Below, piece after piece: positions 6,310 to 12,899 of a DNA stretch of 12,899 nt (position 1 is its first letter; the number at the start of each line of letters is the position of its first letter). The translations under genes were made by a program, and so were the position numbers. The notes below the pieces were generated by a model that worked only from the letters and a program-made list of their open reading frames with translations, did no database searches and was not told where the DNA came from. This DNA is from CAYJRR01 sp964372275 [NCBI: uncultured bacterium] (GTDB lineage: Bacteria > CAYJRR01). Where the stretch lies: positions 1 to 12,899 of the forward strand of contig CAYJRR010000120.1 in NCBI GenBank assembly GCA_964372275.1, in the 5' to 3' direction.

Positions 6310-8268
6310 TCATTCGATCCGGACCTGGTAGACCCCTTCGGTCACGACGTCGGTTCCGCTGACGATCCGGAACCGCAGGACGTAGGCGCCCGGCGCATAG
6401 CGGTGGGGCGGCGGGGCAAATTCCCCCGGGCAGCCCTCCGCTTCGTCCGTCTCGCCGTCGCCCCATTCCCACTCGCAGCTGTAGGGCCGTCCCGCGCTCG
6501 ACTCGGCGACGAGGAGCGGCGGAGGGGCGTAGGAGTCACCGGCCTTTCCCGCCGGAAGCGGGTCGGTACGAAGCCGGGGACCTCGCGGGGGAGCGCCGTA
6601 GAGGAGGTAGGCGCGGCCGGCGTTCGACGCGCTGGCGGGGGCACCGACCACCAGATCGCTGCTCCCGTCGCCGTCGACATCGCCGATGGCGATCGATTCG
6701 CCGAAGTTGGCAGAATCCGGCGGGCCGGTGATGGCCAGGTCGGGCTCCGGCGGGAAGCCGCTCCGGAATGGCGCACCGGGTCCGCCGAGGAAGACGTCGA
6801 CGCGGCCGCCGTTCGCCCCCTCGGGGCCCGGAATGCCGACGGCCAGATCGGCGAAGGCGTCGCCGTTCAGATCGCCGATCGCCAACGCGTTGCCGAAGCG
6901 GCTGCCGTTCGGTCCTCCGGTGACCCAGGCGGAGTCGCACAGTGGTGCGCACGAGGAGCCGCCGTCGTCTCCGTAGTAGACGTAGATCTTGCCGGCGCGC
7001 GTCCCGGTTCCGGCGGTTCCGCCCACCGCATTCGCGAACCCCTCGGCGACCACCACGTCGTCGAGACCGTCACCGTTGAGGTCCCCGCCGCCGGCGATCG
7101 TCCGCCCCCGTTCGGCCCCGACCGCCGATCCATCGCGGTTCCAGGTCGGTGCGATCTCGGCCGGTTGCGAGGTGGGGACGGGCGCCGAGCCCGAAACGAA
7201 CCAGAGATGCCCCTTGTTCGTCTGGATCCCCGAATCGTGCGCGTACGATCCGAGGAGCAGATCGTCGGAGAGATCTCCGTCGACGTCACCGGCCGAGGCA
7301 AACCAGAATCCGAGGCTCGCGCCCGCCTGGCCGCCGGTGACGGTCCAGGTGGGGGTGGCGGCGATCGACGGGCCGCCCCGGAAGATCGACACTCGGCCGC
7401 GGTCGCCGTCGCGCGAAGGGAAGGCGATGGCGATCTCCTCATACGGGTCGTCGTCGAAGCGGCCGGCGATGGCGACGACGCGCCCCAAACCGAGCAGGCC
7501 GCAGCCCTCCCCGACCGCGGTCCAACCGGACGGGACGAGCGATCCTCCGCTGGAATGGAACAGCTCGGCGCGGCCGTGGAACTGGTCCGACGAGCAGCCG
7601 TTGGTGTCGAAGCGGGACGAACCGATCACCAGGTCTCCGAGCTCGTCGCCGTTCACGTCGCCGACGGCGATCGAGACGCCGAAGTAGTTGTCCCCGGTGG
7701 GTCCGGTCAGGCGTTGGACGTCGTCCAGATCGGCGGCGAGGCGGCGCTCCACATAGTCGCCGCGGTAGGCGCCTAGCAGGACGTCGGCCCGGCCATCGCC
7801 ATCGACGTCGCCGGCGGCCGTGGCGAATCCGAGGCCCGAGCCCGCGTCCCCGGTCCAGGTCGCCGCGGGGGTGGAGCCGGGAACCCGTCCGTTCGTGCCG
7901 GCGACCAGCGGCCGGACGGTGAGCTCGGGGGACCTCGATTCGTATCGGCCCCTCTGCACCCGGACCGATATCTTGTAGTCCGTGCCGGGGGCCAGGCCGG
8001 TGATCTCGATCGACGGAACGACCAGCCCCGCGCTGTCGATCACCCAAGGGGGCTCGTGGGCCGAGGCCCCGGAGACCAAGACGCGATAGCGCTCCGACGC
8101 GTTCGCACGCGACCAGGCGAGCGAGACGCCGCGAACGCTCGCCCGGGCCACCAGCGCCTCCGGTCCGGCCAGCACGCCGATCCGGTCACCGCCCCCCGAG
8201 CAGGAGGCGATCGAAACGGCCGCGCCGGCGGCGCCGGCCAGGAGGAGGGCGCCACGCCGCGCGATCAA
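6310..8268 (-). CDS. Lipoprotein with seven FG-GAP/VCBS repeats (beta-propeller) and PKD-like C-terminus
   Basis: 652 residues. The N-terminus MIARRGALLL leads into a hydrophobic stretch and the lipobox IASC, with C23 as the lipidation site. A fibronectin-III-like segment (about 44-120) follows. Seven FG-GAP-type repeats span about 137-560, with acidic Ca-binding loops at D154 (DVDGDG), D204 (DVNGDE), about 271 (degenerate, FDDDPYEE), D328 (DVDGDL), D396 (DLNGDG), D466 (DLNGDA) and D530 (DVDGDG). Seven blades is the integrin-alpha-type propeller number. A PKD-like domain (about 568-652) with WEWGDGE ends the protein. Cysteines fall in close pairs (225/256, 440/444, 598/613), as expected for disulfides outside the cytoplasm. 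Start: the protein contains no internal Met, so a non-ATG start is required. TTG at 8268 follows GGAGGG and overlaps the upstream stop (TTGA). Likely role: surface binding or adhesion; ligand unknown. Confidence 0.88.
   Translation of the reverse strand: MIARRGALLLAGAAGAAVSIASCSGGGDRIGVLAGPEALVARASVRGVSLAWSRANASERYRVLVSGASAHEPPWVIDSAGLVVPSIEITGLAPGTDYKISVRVQRGRYESRSPELTVRPLVAGTNGRVPGSTPAATWTGDAGSGLGFATAAGDVDGDGRADVLLGAYRGDYVERRLAADLDDVQRLTGPTGDNYFGVSIAVGDVNGDELGDLVIGSSRFDTNGCSSDQFHGRAELFHSSGGSLVPSGWTAVGEGCGLLGLGRVVAIAGRFDDDPYEEIAIAFPSRDGDRGRVSIFRGGPSIAATPTWTVTGGQAGASLGFWFASAGDVDGDLSDDLLLGSYAHDSGIQTNKGHLWFVSGSAPVPTSQPAEIAPTWNRDGSAVGAERGRTIAGGGDLNGDGLDDVVVAEGFANAVGGTAGTGTRAGKIYVYYGDDGGSSCAPLCDSAWVTGGPNGSRFGNALAIGDLNGDAFADLAVGIPGPEGANGGRVDVFLGGPGAPFRSGFPPEPDLAITGPPDSANFGESIAIGDVDGDGSSDLVVGAPASASNAGRAYLLYGAPPRGPRLRTDPLPAGKAGDSYAPPPLLVAESSAGRPYSCEWEWGDGETDEAEGCPGEFAPPPHRYAPGAYVLRFRIVSGTDVVTEGVYQVRIE
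8265..8268 (-). promoter_or_regulatory. TTGA stop/start overlap coupling the barrel and propeller genes
   Basis: The TGA stop of the PEGA/beta-barrel gene (8267-8265) overlaps the TTG start of the lipoprotein gene (8268-8266). GGAGGG lies four bases upstream of the TTG. Together with the lack of any internal Met codon in the lipoprotein, this fixes the start and implies coupled translation. Confidence 0.7.
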
Positions 8269-10088
8269 AAGGCCCTCCGCACGCTCGCGGCGATCCCCTG
8301 CCGGTTTTCCAACAGCTGCGCGTCCCGCACCGCCGGTGCGACGAGCGCGTCGGCCGTCCCCTCGAAGCGGACCCATGTCCAATCGCCCGCGTAGCGGATC
8401 CCGACCTCCCACGCGGCCCCCAGCGGCAGGCCGACGCCGAGCTCCCATCGGGCGCCGGCCGCAGCCGGACGATCCCCGGTCGTTCCCGCCGGTCGCTCGC
8501 GCCAGACGCCGAAGGGCGAGACGCCGAGCGCCGCCCGGATCGAACAGACGTGCGTCGCGACGGCGAGCGGCCGCTCGCCGGCGGCGAAGAGCTCCAACGC
8601 GACCCGATCGCTCGAGGGGAACAGTCCGACGTCGCTGCCGTCGAATCGGAGGTCGACGGCGTTGGTCCGTTCCCCCCACAACGCGGCGCCGAGCGTCCAG
8701 CTCGACCCGGCGGAGGTGACCGCCGACCGCCGGCCGACGGCGATCCGCGCGCCGATCGTCCGGCCACCGTCGAGCCGGGCGCTCTCGGCTCCGGGAAGCG
8801 GCAGCGGTTCGGTCGATCGCCCGAAGGAGAGAACGGAGGCTTCGACGTCGGCCACCGTCCGGTTCCGCCGGACCTCCGCGCGGATCACGGGCCCCGATCC
8901 GAAGAAGCCGAAGCGGTAGGTGCGCCCCTCGCTCGCGATCGCGCGCGTGCGGGTCAGGCCGAGCGCGGCGCCGTCCACCGCCCACGCAAGGGGTACGTCG
9001 GGCCTCGCCGGCGCCGCCGCGTCGGCGCGAGCCGAGGCGTTGCCGGACCGCGGCGGGAGCCGGGTCCGCACCCAGCGACCGAGCGCGGTGTGCCCTTCCG
9101 GGATCGAGGGGAGCGTCGGTCCCATGGCGATCGCATCGGGGGTGGTGCGCGTCCAGACGACGGCCCGGACCTCGGGAGGCGAATCGCGCTCGGCCGCGAT
9201 CACCAGGACGTCGACCCCCAGGAGATCCGCGAGGCTGGCAAGGGCGCCGGCGTCGCTCGTTGCCGGGGTGGCGCGCCAGGCGATCGCGCGCGCGGTTCGC
9301 TCGCGGTCGGGCGGCAGGGCGATCGGGAGGCGAACCGAGACCGAAAGGTCCCCTTCGACGTCGACCAGACGATCGACGCGCCGGAATCCGGGCGCGGTCA
9401 CGGACACGCGGTGACGTCCCTTCGGAAGCGTCATCCGCGGTGCGCCAGGACGATCGTCGATCAGGATCGTCGCGTTGCGCGGCGTCGTCTGGATCGCCAC
9501 CTTGGCCGACGGCAACCCGGCGGCGCGCGCCGACTCCACCAGCTGGTGCACCGAGGGAGGAAAGACGGCGAGATCGACCGAAAGCCCCGGGTCGAGCGCG
9601 AGGGCCGCCGCCGCCTGCGACGGCGCCTTGGCGTCGTTCAGCGCCTGGTAGATCGCCGCGCGCCACAGCAGGGCGCGGATCCGCTCCGCGGTCGGGACCG
9701 ATGGCAAATCGTCGAGGATCGAGAGCGCCACGCTCACGCTCTCGAGCGCTTCGGCGAGACGGTCCTCGTAGAAGGCGGCGCGCGTGGCGGCAATCCGTTC
9801 GGACGCCTTGGTCGGAGCGGTTGTGTCGGCAAGACCGGAGTCGGTGACCGGGAGCGACAACGCCAGCTCCGAGGCGGTGCGCAGCGCGACGGTCGGCACG
9901 GTGCCGACGGCCGATTCGAGCAGCGCCTGGAGATCGCTCGATTTGCGGTCGTCGGTGAGGGCGATCACGCCGGCGCGCGGCCGGACTTCGGCGGGCGAAG
10001 CCGGGCGCGCAACGGCGTCGGTCGGCGCAGCCGCGCCGCCGGTGGACCCCGCCGCGAGAACTCCCACCACGACCCAGCCGGCGACCAT
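8265..10088 (-). CDS. Secreted PEGA-domain protein with C-terminal outer-membrane beta-barrel-like region
   Basis: 607 residues. The N-terminus MVAGWVVVGVLAAG then GGAAAPTDAVA looks like a signal peptide cleaved after Ala, although its n-region has no Lys or Arg. Then: an alpha/beta segment opening with VIALTDDRKSSD (about 40-80), a helical TPR-like segment (about 95-190), a PEGA domain (about 196-256, with TTPRNATILIDDRPGAP and LPKGRHRVSVTAPGFR), a second alpha/beta segment (about 265-345), and a region of alternating polar/hydrophobic strands (about 365-607) ending in the aromatic F607, as in outer-membrane barrels. The start is firm: ATG at 10088 with GGAGGA just upstream (10097-10092), and an in-frame stop lies a little further upstream. 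It is the first gene of the leftward string and is coupled to the propeller lipoprotein. Likely an outer-membrane or cell-wall-associated component; the exact function is unknown to me. Confidence 0.85.
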   Translation of the reverse strand: MVAGWVVVGVLAAGSTGGAAAPTDAVARPASPAEVRPRAGVIALTDDRKSSDLQALLESAVGTVPTVALRTASELALSLPVTDSGLADTTAPTKASERIAATRAAFYEDRLAEALESVSVALSILDDLPSVPTAERIRALLWRAAIYQALNDAKAPSQAAAALALDPGLSVDLAVFPPSVHQLVESARAAGLPSAKVAIQTTPRNATILIDDRPGAPRMTLPKGRHRVSVTAPGFRRVDRLVDVEGDLSVSVRLPIALPPDRERTARAIAWRATPATSDAGALASLADLLGVDVLVIAAERDSPPEVRAVVWTRTTPDAIAMGPTLPSIPEGHTALGRWVRTRLPPRSGNASARADAAAPARPDVPLAWAVDGAALGLTRTRAIASEGRTYRFGFFGSGPVIRAEVRRNRTVADVEASVLSFGRSTEPLPLPGAESARLDGGRTIGARIAVGRRSAVTSAGSSWTLGAALWGERTNAVDLRFDGSDVGLFPSSDRVALELFAAGERPLAVATHVCSIRAALGVSPFGVWRERPAGTTGDRPAAAGARWELGVGLPLGAAWEVGIRYAGDWTWVRFEGTADALVAPAVRDAQLLENRQGIAASVRRAF

Positions 10089-10180
10089 CGGTCCTCCAAC
10101 CGGAGTATCTCACGCGCCCGGCCGGTCCGGTGCCGATGGTAGGATGCAGGGGATCGCCCGATCCGGTCTTGGACGTCACG
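10089..10180. promoter_or_regulatory. Divergent promoter region between the two gene strings
   Basis: This 92-base gap separates two genes read away from each other, so it must hold start signals for both or lie just downstream of them. On the plus strand a TAGGAT at 10140-10145 resembles a -10 element, but no good -35 precedes it. On the minus strand only the GGAGGA ribosome-binding site (10097-10092) is clear. An inverted repeat at 10151-10164 is listed separately. Promoter positions are not established. Confidence 0.45.
10151..10164. promoter_or_regulatory. Inverted repeat GGATCG-CC-CGATCC, candidate TetR operator
   Basis: Perfect 6-base arms around a 2-base spacer, ending 16 bases before the kinase ATG at 10181. 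Size and position fit an operator for a TetR-type dimer that represses its own kinase-tetR transcript. The core GATCG-N2-CGATC recurs after the tetR gene at 12485-12500. Function is inference; GATCG-rich half-sites are common in this DNA. Confidence 0.4.
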
Positions 10181-11824
10181 ATGGCACTGATCTGCCCCTC
10201 TTGCCAGACGTCGAACGACGACGACGCCATCACCTGCGTCTCCTGTGGAGAATCGCCCTCCCTCGTTCCGCGCCCCCGGGCCGTCTTGCCGGTCGATTCG
10301 CTTTCGGGCGCCGAACGGACCCAGAACATCCCCGCGGACGTGCAAGCGAACAGCGGCAGCATGATCGGCGGCCGCTATCGCGTCGAGGCGGTCCTCGGGC
10401 GCGGGGGCATGGGGATCGTCTACCGCTCGCACGACACCGAGCTGGGCGAGAAGGTCGCGATCAAGCTGATCGCGCCGGAGCTGTTGGAGGACCCGCGGGA
10501 GATCGATCGACTGAAACGCGAGATCATCACCGCGCGTCGGGTATCGCATCCAAACGTGATCCGGATCCACGAGTTCGGGATGTCCGGCCGGGACGGTTTC
10601 GTCTCGATGGAGGTGCTGCCGGGGGGAACACTCGCCGATCGGATCAAGGCCGGTCCGATTCCGGTCCTCGACGCCTTGCGAATCGGCGCCGGGATCGCCG
10701 AGGGTCTGGCCGCGGCGCACGAAGCCGGGGTGATCCATCGCGATCTCAAGCCGCACAACGTGCTCTTCGACGCCGGTGGGCGGCCGAAGCTGGGCGATTT
10801 CGGACTGGCGCGGCTGGCGAGCTCGACGAGTCGAACCGTCGGGATCACGGGCACCCCGGTCTATATGAGCCCGGAGATGGCGGAAACCGGCACCGTCGAC
10901 GAACGGAGCGACCTCTACTCGCTGGGGGTGGTGCTGTACGAGATGCTGGTCGGACGCCCTCCGTTCGCGGCCGACACGATCGTCCGCCTGGCGATGATGC
11001 ACGCGCGCGACCCGGTTCCGCCGATGGACCTCCACCGGGCCGGGATCCCGGCGGGGGTCGAATCGCTCGTGCGGAAGATGCTCGAGAAGGAACCGACGCG
11101 GCGCCCGGCGAGCGCGCGCCAGGTCGCCGACGCGTTGCGCCGCCTGTCGTCCGGCGGGGACTCGGAGTCGGAGCGCGTTTCCGCCGGAGATACGGTTCGG
11201 ATCCGGGAGGTCGGTCGGGGCGCGGCGAGGTCGCGGGCGCCCTCCTGGCAGATTCCGGCGGCGATCGGGGGCGTCGTTGCCGCTGCGGCGATCGGCCTGT
11301 TCGCCACGCAGCGGTTGGCGGCCCCTCGGCGCGCCATGCCGCCGCGCGCCGCCGCCGTTCGACCGGTCGACACTGCGCCGACGGTCGCCGCCACCCCCCG
11401 GCCGGTCGACGCCGGGTCGAAGGTCGCCCTCGCCGCCCGGCCGGTCCCAATGGCGGCGGCTCCGGAGGCGCCGAAGGCGGTCGCCGGACCGGTGGGCGCC
11501 GCTCCGGCTCCGACGCGCGCGCCGGCGCCGAAGGTCGTCGCTCCGCCCGCGCGCACACCCTCCCCGCCGCCGGCGCCGACCCCCGCTCCGGCCCAGGTCA
11601 AGTTGACCGTCCTCGGCGTGAACAACTGGGTCCAGGTCTGGATCGACGGGACGCAGGTCGCCGAGCAGACGCCGCTCCGGGGACACTCCGTTACGGCGGG
11701 TCGTCACCAGGTGCGTTTCGTGAATCCGGTGACGAAGTTCGACAAGGTGACGACGATCGACGTCGATCGCGACCTGGTGTTGAAGGTCGACCCGTCGTCC
11801 GGAACGGTGACGCAGGCGCGATGA
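10181..11824 (+). CDS. Ser/Thr protein kinase with N-terminal zinc ribbon, TM segment, Pro/Ala stalk and PEGA domain
   Basis: 547 residues. A zinc ribbon with C5-x2-C8 and C19-x2-C22 opens the protein. The Hanks-type kinase domain (about 66-322) has G-loop G73-R-G-G-M-G78, VAIK lysine K95, probable helix-C E114, HRDLKPHN (186-193), DFG (206-208) and GTPVYMSPE (224-232). A juxtamembrane segment follows, then one TM helix (about 358-375), a low-complexity Pro/Ala/Arg stalk (about 378-472) and a PEGA domain (about 474-540) with LGVNNWVQVWIDGTQV and TAGRHQVRF. Kinase and zinc ribbon should be cytoplasmic, the stalk and PEGA domain periplasmic. All catalytic residues are present. The ATG at 10181 is chosen because the zinc ribbon begins there (MALICPSC). 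An in-frame ATG at 10130 would add a 17-residue segment with no domain character. The ribosome-binding site is weak. The stop overlaps the start of the tetR gene. Confidence 0.93.
   Translation: MALICPSCQTSNDDDAITCVSCGESPSLVPRPRAVLPVDSLSGAERTQNIPADVQANSGSMIGGRYRVEAVLGRGGMGIVYRSHDTELGEKVAIKLIAPELLEDPREIDRLKREIITARRVSHPNVIRIHEFGMSGRDGFVSMEVLPGGTLADRIKAGPIPVLDALRIGAGIAEGLAAAHEAGVIHRDLKPHNVLFDAGGRPKLGDFGLARLASSTSRTVGITGTPVYMSPEMAETGTVDERSDLYSLGVVLYEMLVGRPPFAADTIVRLAMMHARDPVPPMDLHRAGIPAGVESLVRKMLEKEPTRRPASARQVADALRRLSSGGDSESERVSAGDTVRIREVGRGAARSRAPSWQIPAAIGGVVAAAAIGLFATQRLAAPRRAMPPRAAAVRPVDTAPTVAATPRPVDAGSKVALAARPVPMAAAPEAPKAVAGPVGAAPAPTRAPAPKVVAPPARTPSPPPAPTPAPAQVKLTVLGVNNWVQVWIDGTQVAEQTPLRGHSVTAGRHQVRFVNPVTKFDKVTTIDVDRDLVLKVDPSSGTVTQAR
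11360..11476 (+). repeat. Three degenerate 39-base tandem repeats in the kinase stalk
   Basis: Three in-frame 13-residue units: RPVDTAPTVAATP, RPVDAGSKVALAA and RPVPMAAAPEAPK. The DNA shows matching CGGTCGAC or CGGTCC cores exactly 39 bases apart. The third unit is the most diverged. Such repeats can lengthen or shorten a periplasmic stalk by slippage or recombination. Confidence 0.6.
11821..11824 (+). promoter_or_regulatory. ATGA stop/start overlap coupling Ser/Thr kinase to tetR gene
   Basis: The ATG start of the TetR-family gene (11821-11823) overlaps the TGA stop of the kinase (11822-11824). This implies one transcript and coupled translation. Confidence 0.8.
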
Positions 11825-12459
11825 GACGGCCTCGGACGAAAAAGGAACAGTCGGCACAGAGCCGCGAGAGGATCCTCGAGGCCGCCATTCACCTGTTTGC
11901 CAAGAAGGGGTTCGCCTCGACCTCCACCCAGGACATCGCCAAGGCGGCCCGCATGACCCCGGGCGCCCTCTATTGGCACTTCGAGAGCAAGGAGGACCTT
12001 CTCATCGCCGTGGTCGAGGAGCTGATCGGGCGGCTGGGAAGCGCGCTGGCGGAGGAGCGTCGCGCGGCCCCCGGAGGCACACCGGCCCCGGAGGTGGTGC
12101 GCCGGATCGTCGACCGGGTGGCGACGATCGTCGAGCGCCGGCTCGACGAGATCTTGCTGGTCGGCGTCATCGCCGCCGAGGCGACCGACACCATGCCGCG
12201 CGTCGAGGAGGCGCTGAGACGTGCCTATCGGGGCATCGCCGACATGACGGAGAGGCTGCTGGAGCTTTCGCCGCCCGGCGCCCATCCCTTCACGGCGGCG
12301 GAGCGCCGCGCCGTCGCCGAGCTGTTCCCCGGGATCTACATGGGGGGCGTGCTCCACCAGCGCCTCTTCCGGCGGGAACTGCCGCTCGAGTCGGCACTCC
12401 CGGTGCTGAAGAAGATGCTCTTCGCCGCGCTGTTCCCGTCGATCGCGGCCGCGCGGTAG
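11821..12459 (+). CDS. TetR/AcrR-family transcriptional regulator
   Basis: 212 residues, a normal length for the family. The N-terminal DNA-binding domain (about 11-63) contains SRERILEAAIHLFAKKGF, then the helix-turn-helix TSTQDIAKAARMTPGALYWHF, then ESKEDLL; this is a textbook TetR signature. The rest (about 65-212) is a helical ligand-binding and dimerisation domain whose ligand cannot be read from sequence. The ATG start overlaps the kinase stop, and the first residues (RRPRTKKEQ) are the usual basic arm. Being fused in translation to a Ser/Thr kinase gene suggests that it controls that kinase, or is modified by it; both are inference. Inverted repeats before the kinase and after this gene are candidate binding sites. 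Both flanking genes are in other transcripts. Confidence 0.93.
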   Translation: MRRPRTKKEQSAQSRERILEAAIHLFAKKGFASTSTQDIAKAARMTPGALYWHFESKEDLLIAVVEELIGRLGSALAEERRAAPGGTPAPEVVRRIVDRVATIVERRLDEILLVGVIAAEATDTMPRVEEALRRAYRGIADMTERLLELSPPGAHPFTAAERRAVAELFPGIYMGGVLHQRLFRRELPLESALPVLKKMLFAALFPSIAAAR

Positions 12460-12482
12460 CGGTATCGGGGCTCACGGGTCCG

Positions 12483-12502
12483 GGCCGATCGTTCGATCGG
12501 CC
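12483..12502. repeat. Perfect palindrome: 9-base arms around TT, after the tetR stop
   Basis: Arms GGCCGATCG and CGATCGGCC are separated by TT. It starts 23 bases after the tetR stop, between that gene and the converging cyclase remnant. As RNA it would form an 8-base-pair stem with a GTTC loop on either strand. No T-run follows on either strand, so it is not a canonical intrinsic terminator. It could be a weak bidirectional terminator, or an operator, because it shares the core GATCG-N2-CGATC with the repeat at 10151-10164. Confidence 0.6.
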
Positions 12503-12557
12503 ATGCTCGGCCCCACGCCGCCGATTCCCTCGGCGCCACGATTCCGAGGGTCCCGGT

Positions 12558-12779
12558 CAGCTCTTTCACCTCGAACAGCAATACGGGACTGGCGCGCCCG
12601 CGGAGCGATTGCGCCGGCAGGGGCCGAAGTGCTGCCCCGGGGCCGATCCGCTTTCGAACCTCGTCGGTAATCAGGATCGACGCGCCGCACTCCTTGATCA
12701 CCACGTCACCGGAATGGATCCCGATCCCAATCCGTAGGCCGGGAAATCCGACTCGCGACCGCGAACGGGCGTCCTCCAC
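12558..12779 (-). pseudogene. Remnant of a class III adenylate/guanylate cyclase with internal deletion
   Basis: In one minus-strand frame, LRIGIGIHSGDVV (12737-12699) matches the conserved beta-strand block of class III nucleotide cyclases. It is followed almost at once by IKECGASILITDEV and then LRPLPAQSLRGRASPVLLFEV, which match the C-terminal part of the same domain. In intact members about 30 residues lie between these blocks, including the GDxVNxAAR helix that carries the transition-state Asn and Arg. Here they are missing in frame. The upstream half, with the metal-binding aspartates, is not in the same frame either. After the domain end the frame stays open and runs into the tetR gene on the other strand (to 12336), so its own stop seems lost. 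I therefore call it a broken gene, not an active cyclase. A GTG at 12779 could start translation but would give a dead fragment. Confidence 0.6.
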
Positions 12780-12899
12780 TCCTCCTCCGGTGCGCGCGCC
12801 TCCTGGCTGCGACCGCGACCTCGCGCGCGAGGGCGCGGGCGAGCATGGATCCCACCCCTCCGGAGGCGAGCAGAACGGCGAGTCGGAACGCCAGTTCCT
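12780..12899 (-). other. Coding-like stretch upstream of the cyclase remnant, different frame
   Basis: Reading leftward from the edge, one frame gives ELAFRLAVLLASGGVGSM then LARALAREVAVAARRR, with GC-rich third positions. It is offset by one base from the cyclase frame and reaches a stop at about 12701. It may be the frameshifted upstream part of the cyclase gene, or a fragment of another gene: SGGVG followed by VAVAARR is loosely like a Rossmann dehydrogenase. I cannot decide between these. Together with 12460-12779 it makes a 440-base stretch without an intact gene. Confidence 0.25.

Noticed and set aside
3667-7776. Plus-strand open frame of 1369 codons across four real genes
   Set aside because: It crosses gene boundaries of the kinase, receiver, histidine kinase and lipoprotein genes and shows no domain. 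It is open only because stop codons are rare at this GC content.
10130-10180. Earlier ATG for the plus-strand kinase
   Set aside because: The added 17 residues have no domain character and would put the inverted repeat at 10151 inside coding DNA. The zinc ribbon begins at 10181.
8269-10362. Long upstream extension of the propeller lipoprotein frame
   Set aside because: It overlaps the whole PEGA/barrel gene in another frame, and would place the signal peptide and lipobox deep inside the protein. The TTG at 8268 fits far better.
9784-11820. Long upstream extension of the tetR frame
   Set aside because: It overlaps the zinc-ribbon kinase in another frame. The TetR domain begins right after the ATG at 11821.
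12483-12502. Canonical rho-independent terminator
   Set aside because: The stem is perfect, but no T-run follows on either strand, so it is listed as a palindrome of unknown role.
1-12899. tRNA, rRNA, CRISPR array, insertion sequence or integrase
   Set aside because: No repeat-spacer pattern, transposase motif or RNA gene signature was found on either strand by eye.

Overview
This is a very GC-rich, gene-dense bacterial window. It carries two Hanks-type Ser/Thr kinases, PEGA domains, a kinase/STAND/FGE fusion, a soluble PAS histidine kinase with a double-receiver protein, and outer-membrane and lipoprotein genes, which imply a diderm envelope. This gene style is typical of Acidobacteriota (Thermoanaerobaculia/Holophagae-like) or Myxococcota. 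I lean to Acidobacteriota, but nothing here settles the phylum.

Minus strand, read right to left from about 10088 to the left edge: a signal-peptide/PEGA/beta-barrel protein (10088-8265); a lipoprotein with seven FG-GAP repeats and a PKD-like tail (8268-6310, TTG start overlapping the previous stop); an 85-base spacer; a cytosolic PAS histidine kinase (6224-4875); a double-receiver protein (4878-3922, GTG start overlapping the kinase stop); a 1253-residue kinase-STAND-TM-PEGA-FGE protein (3908-147); and the first 43 codons of an ATP-grasp-like gene (129-1) that runs off the window. Spacings are so short that most of this is probably one transcript, possibly with an extra promoter before the histidine kinase.

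Plus strand, diverging at about 10.1 kb: a zinc-ribbon Ser/Thr kinase with a TM segment, a Pro/Ala-rich stalk and a PEGA domain (10181-11824), overlapping by ATGA with a TetR-family regulator (11821-12459). Two inverted repeats with the same GATCG-N2-CGATC core flank this pair, one just before the kinase start and one just after the tetR stop. They are candidate operator sites for the TetR protein.

The right end (12460-12899) has no intact gene. It holds a minus-strand remnant of a class III adenylate/guanylate cyclase that lacks the middle of the catalytic domain, preceded by a short coding-like stretch in another frame.

Taken together, the window looks like an envelope-signalling locus: cell-surface components, two transmembrane Ser/Thr kinases with extracytoplasmic PEGA or FGE domains, and a two-component pair whose receiver protein has no DNA-binding output. 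That these proteins act as one system is inference from gene order.
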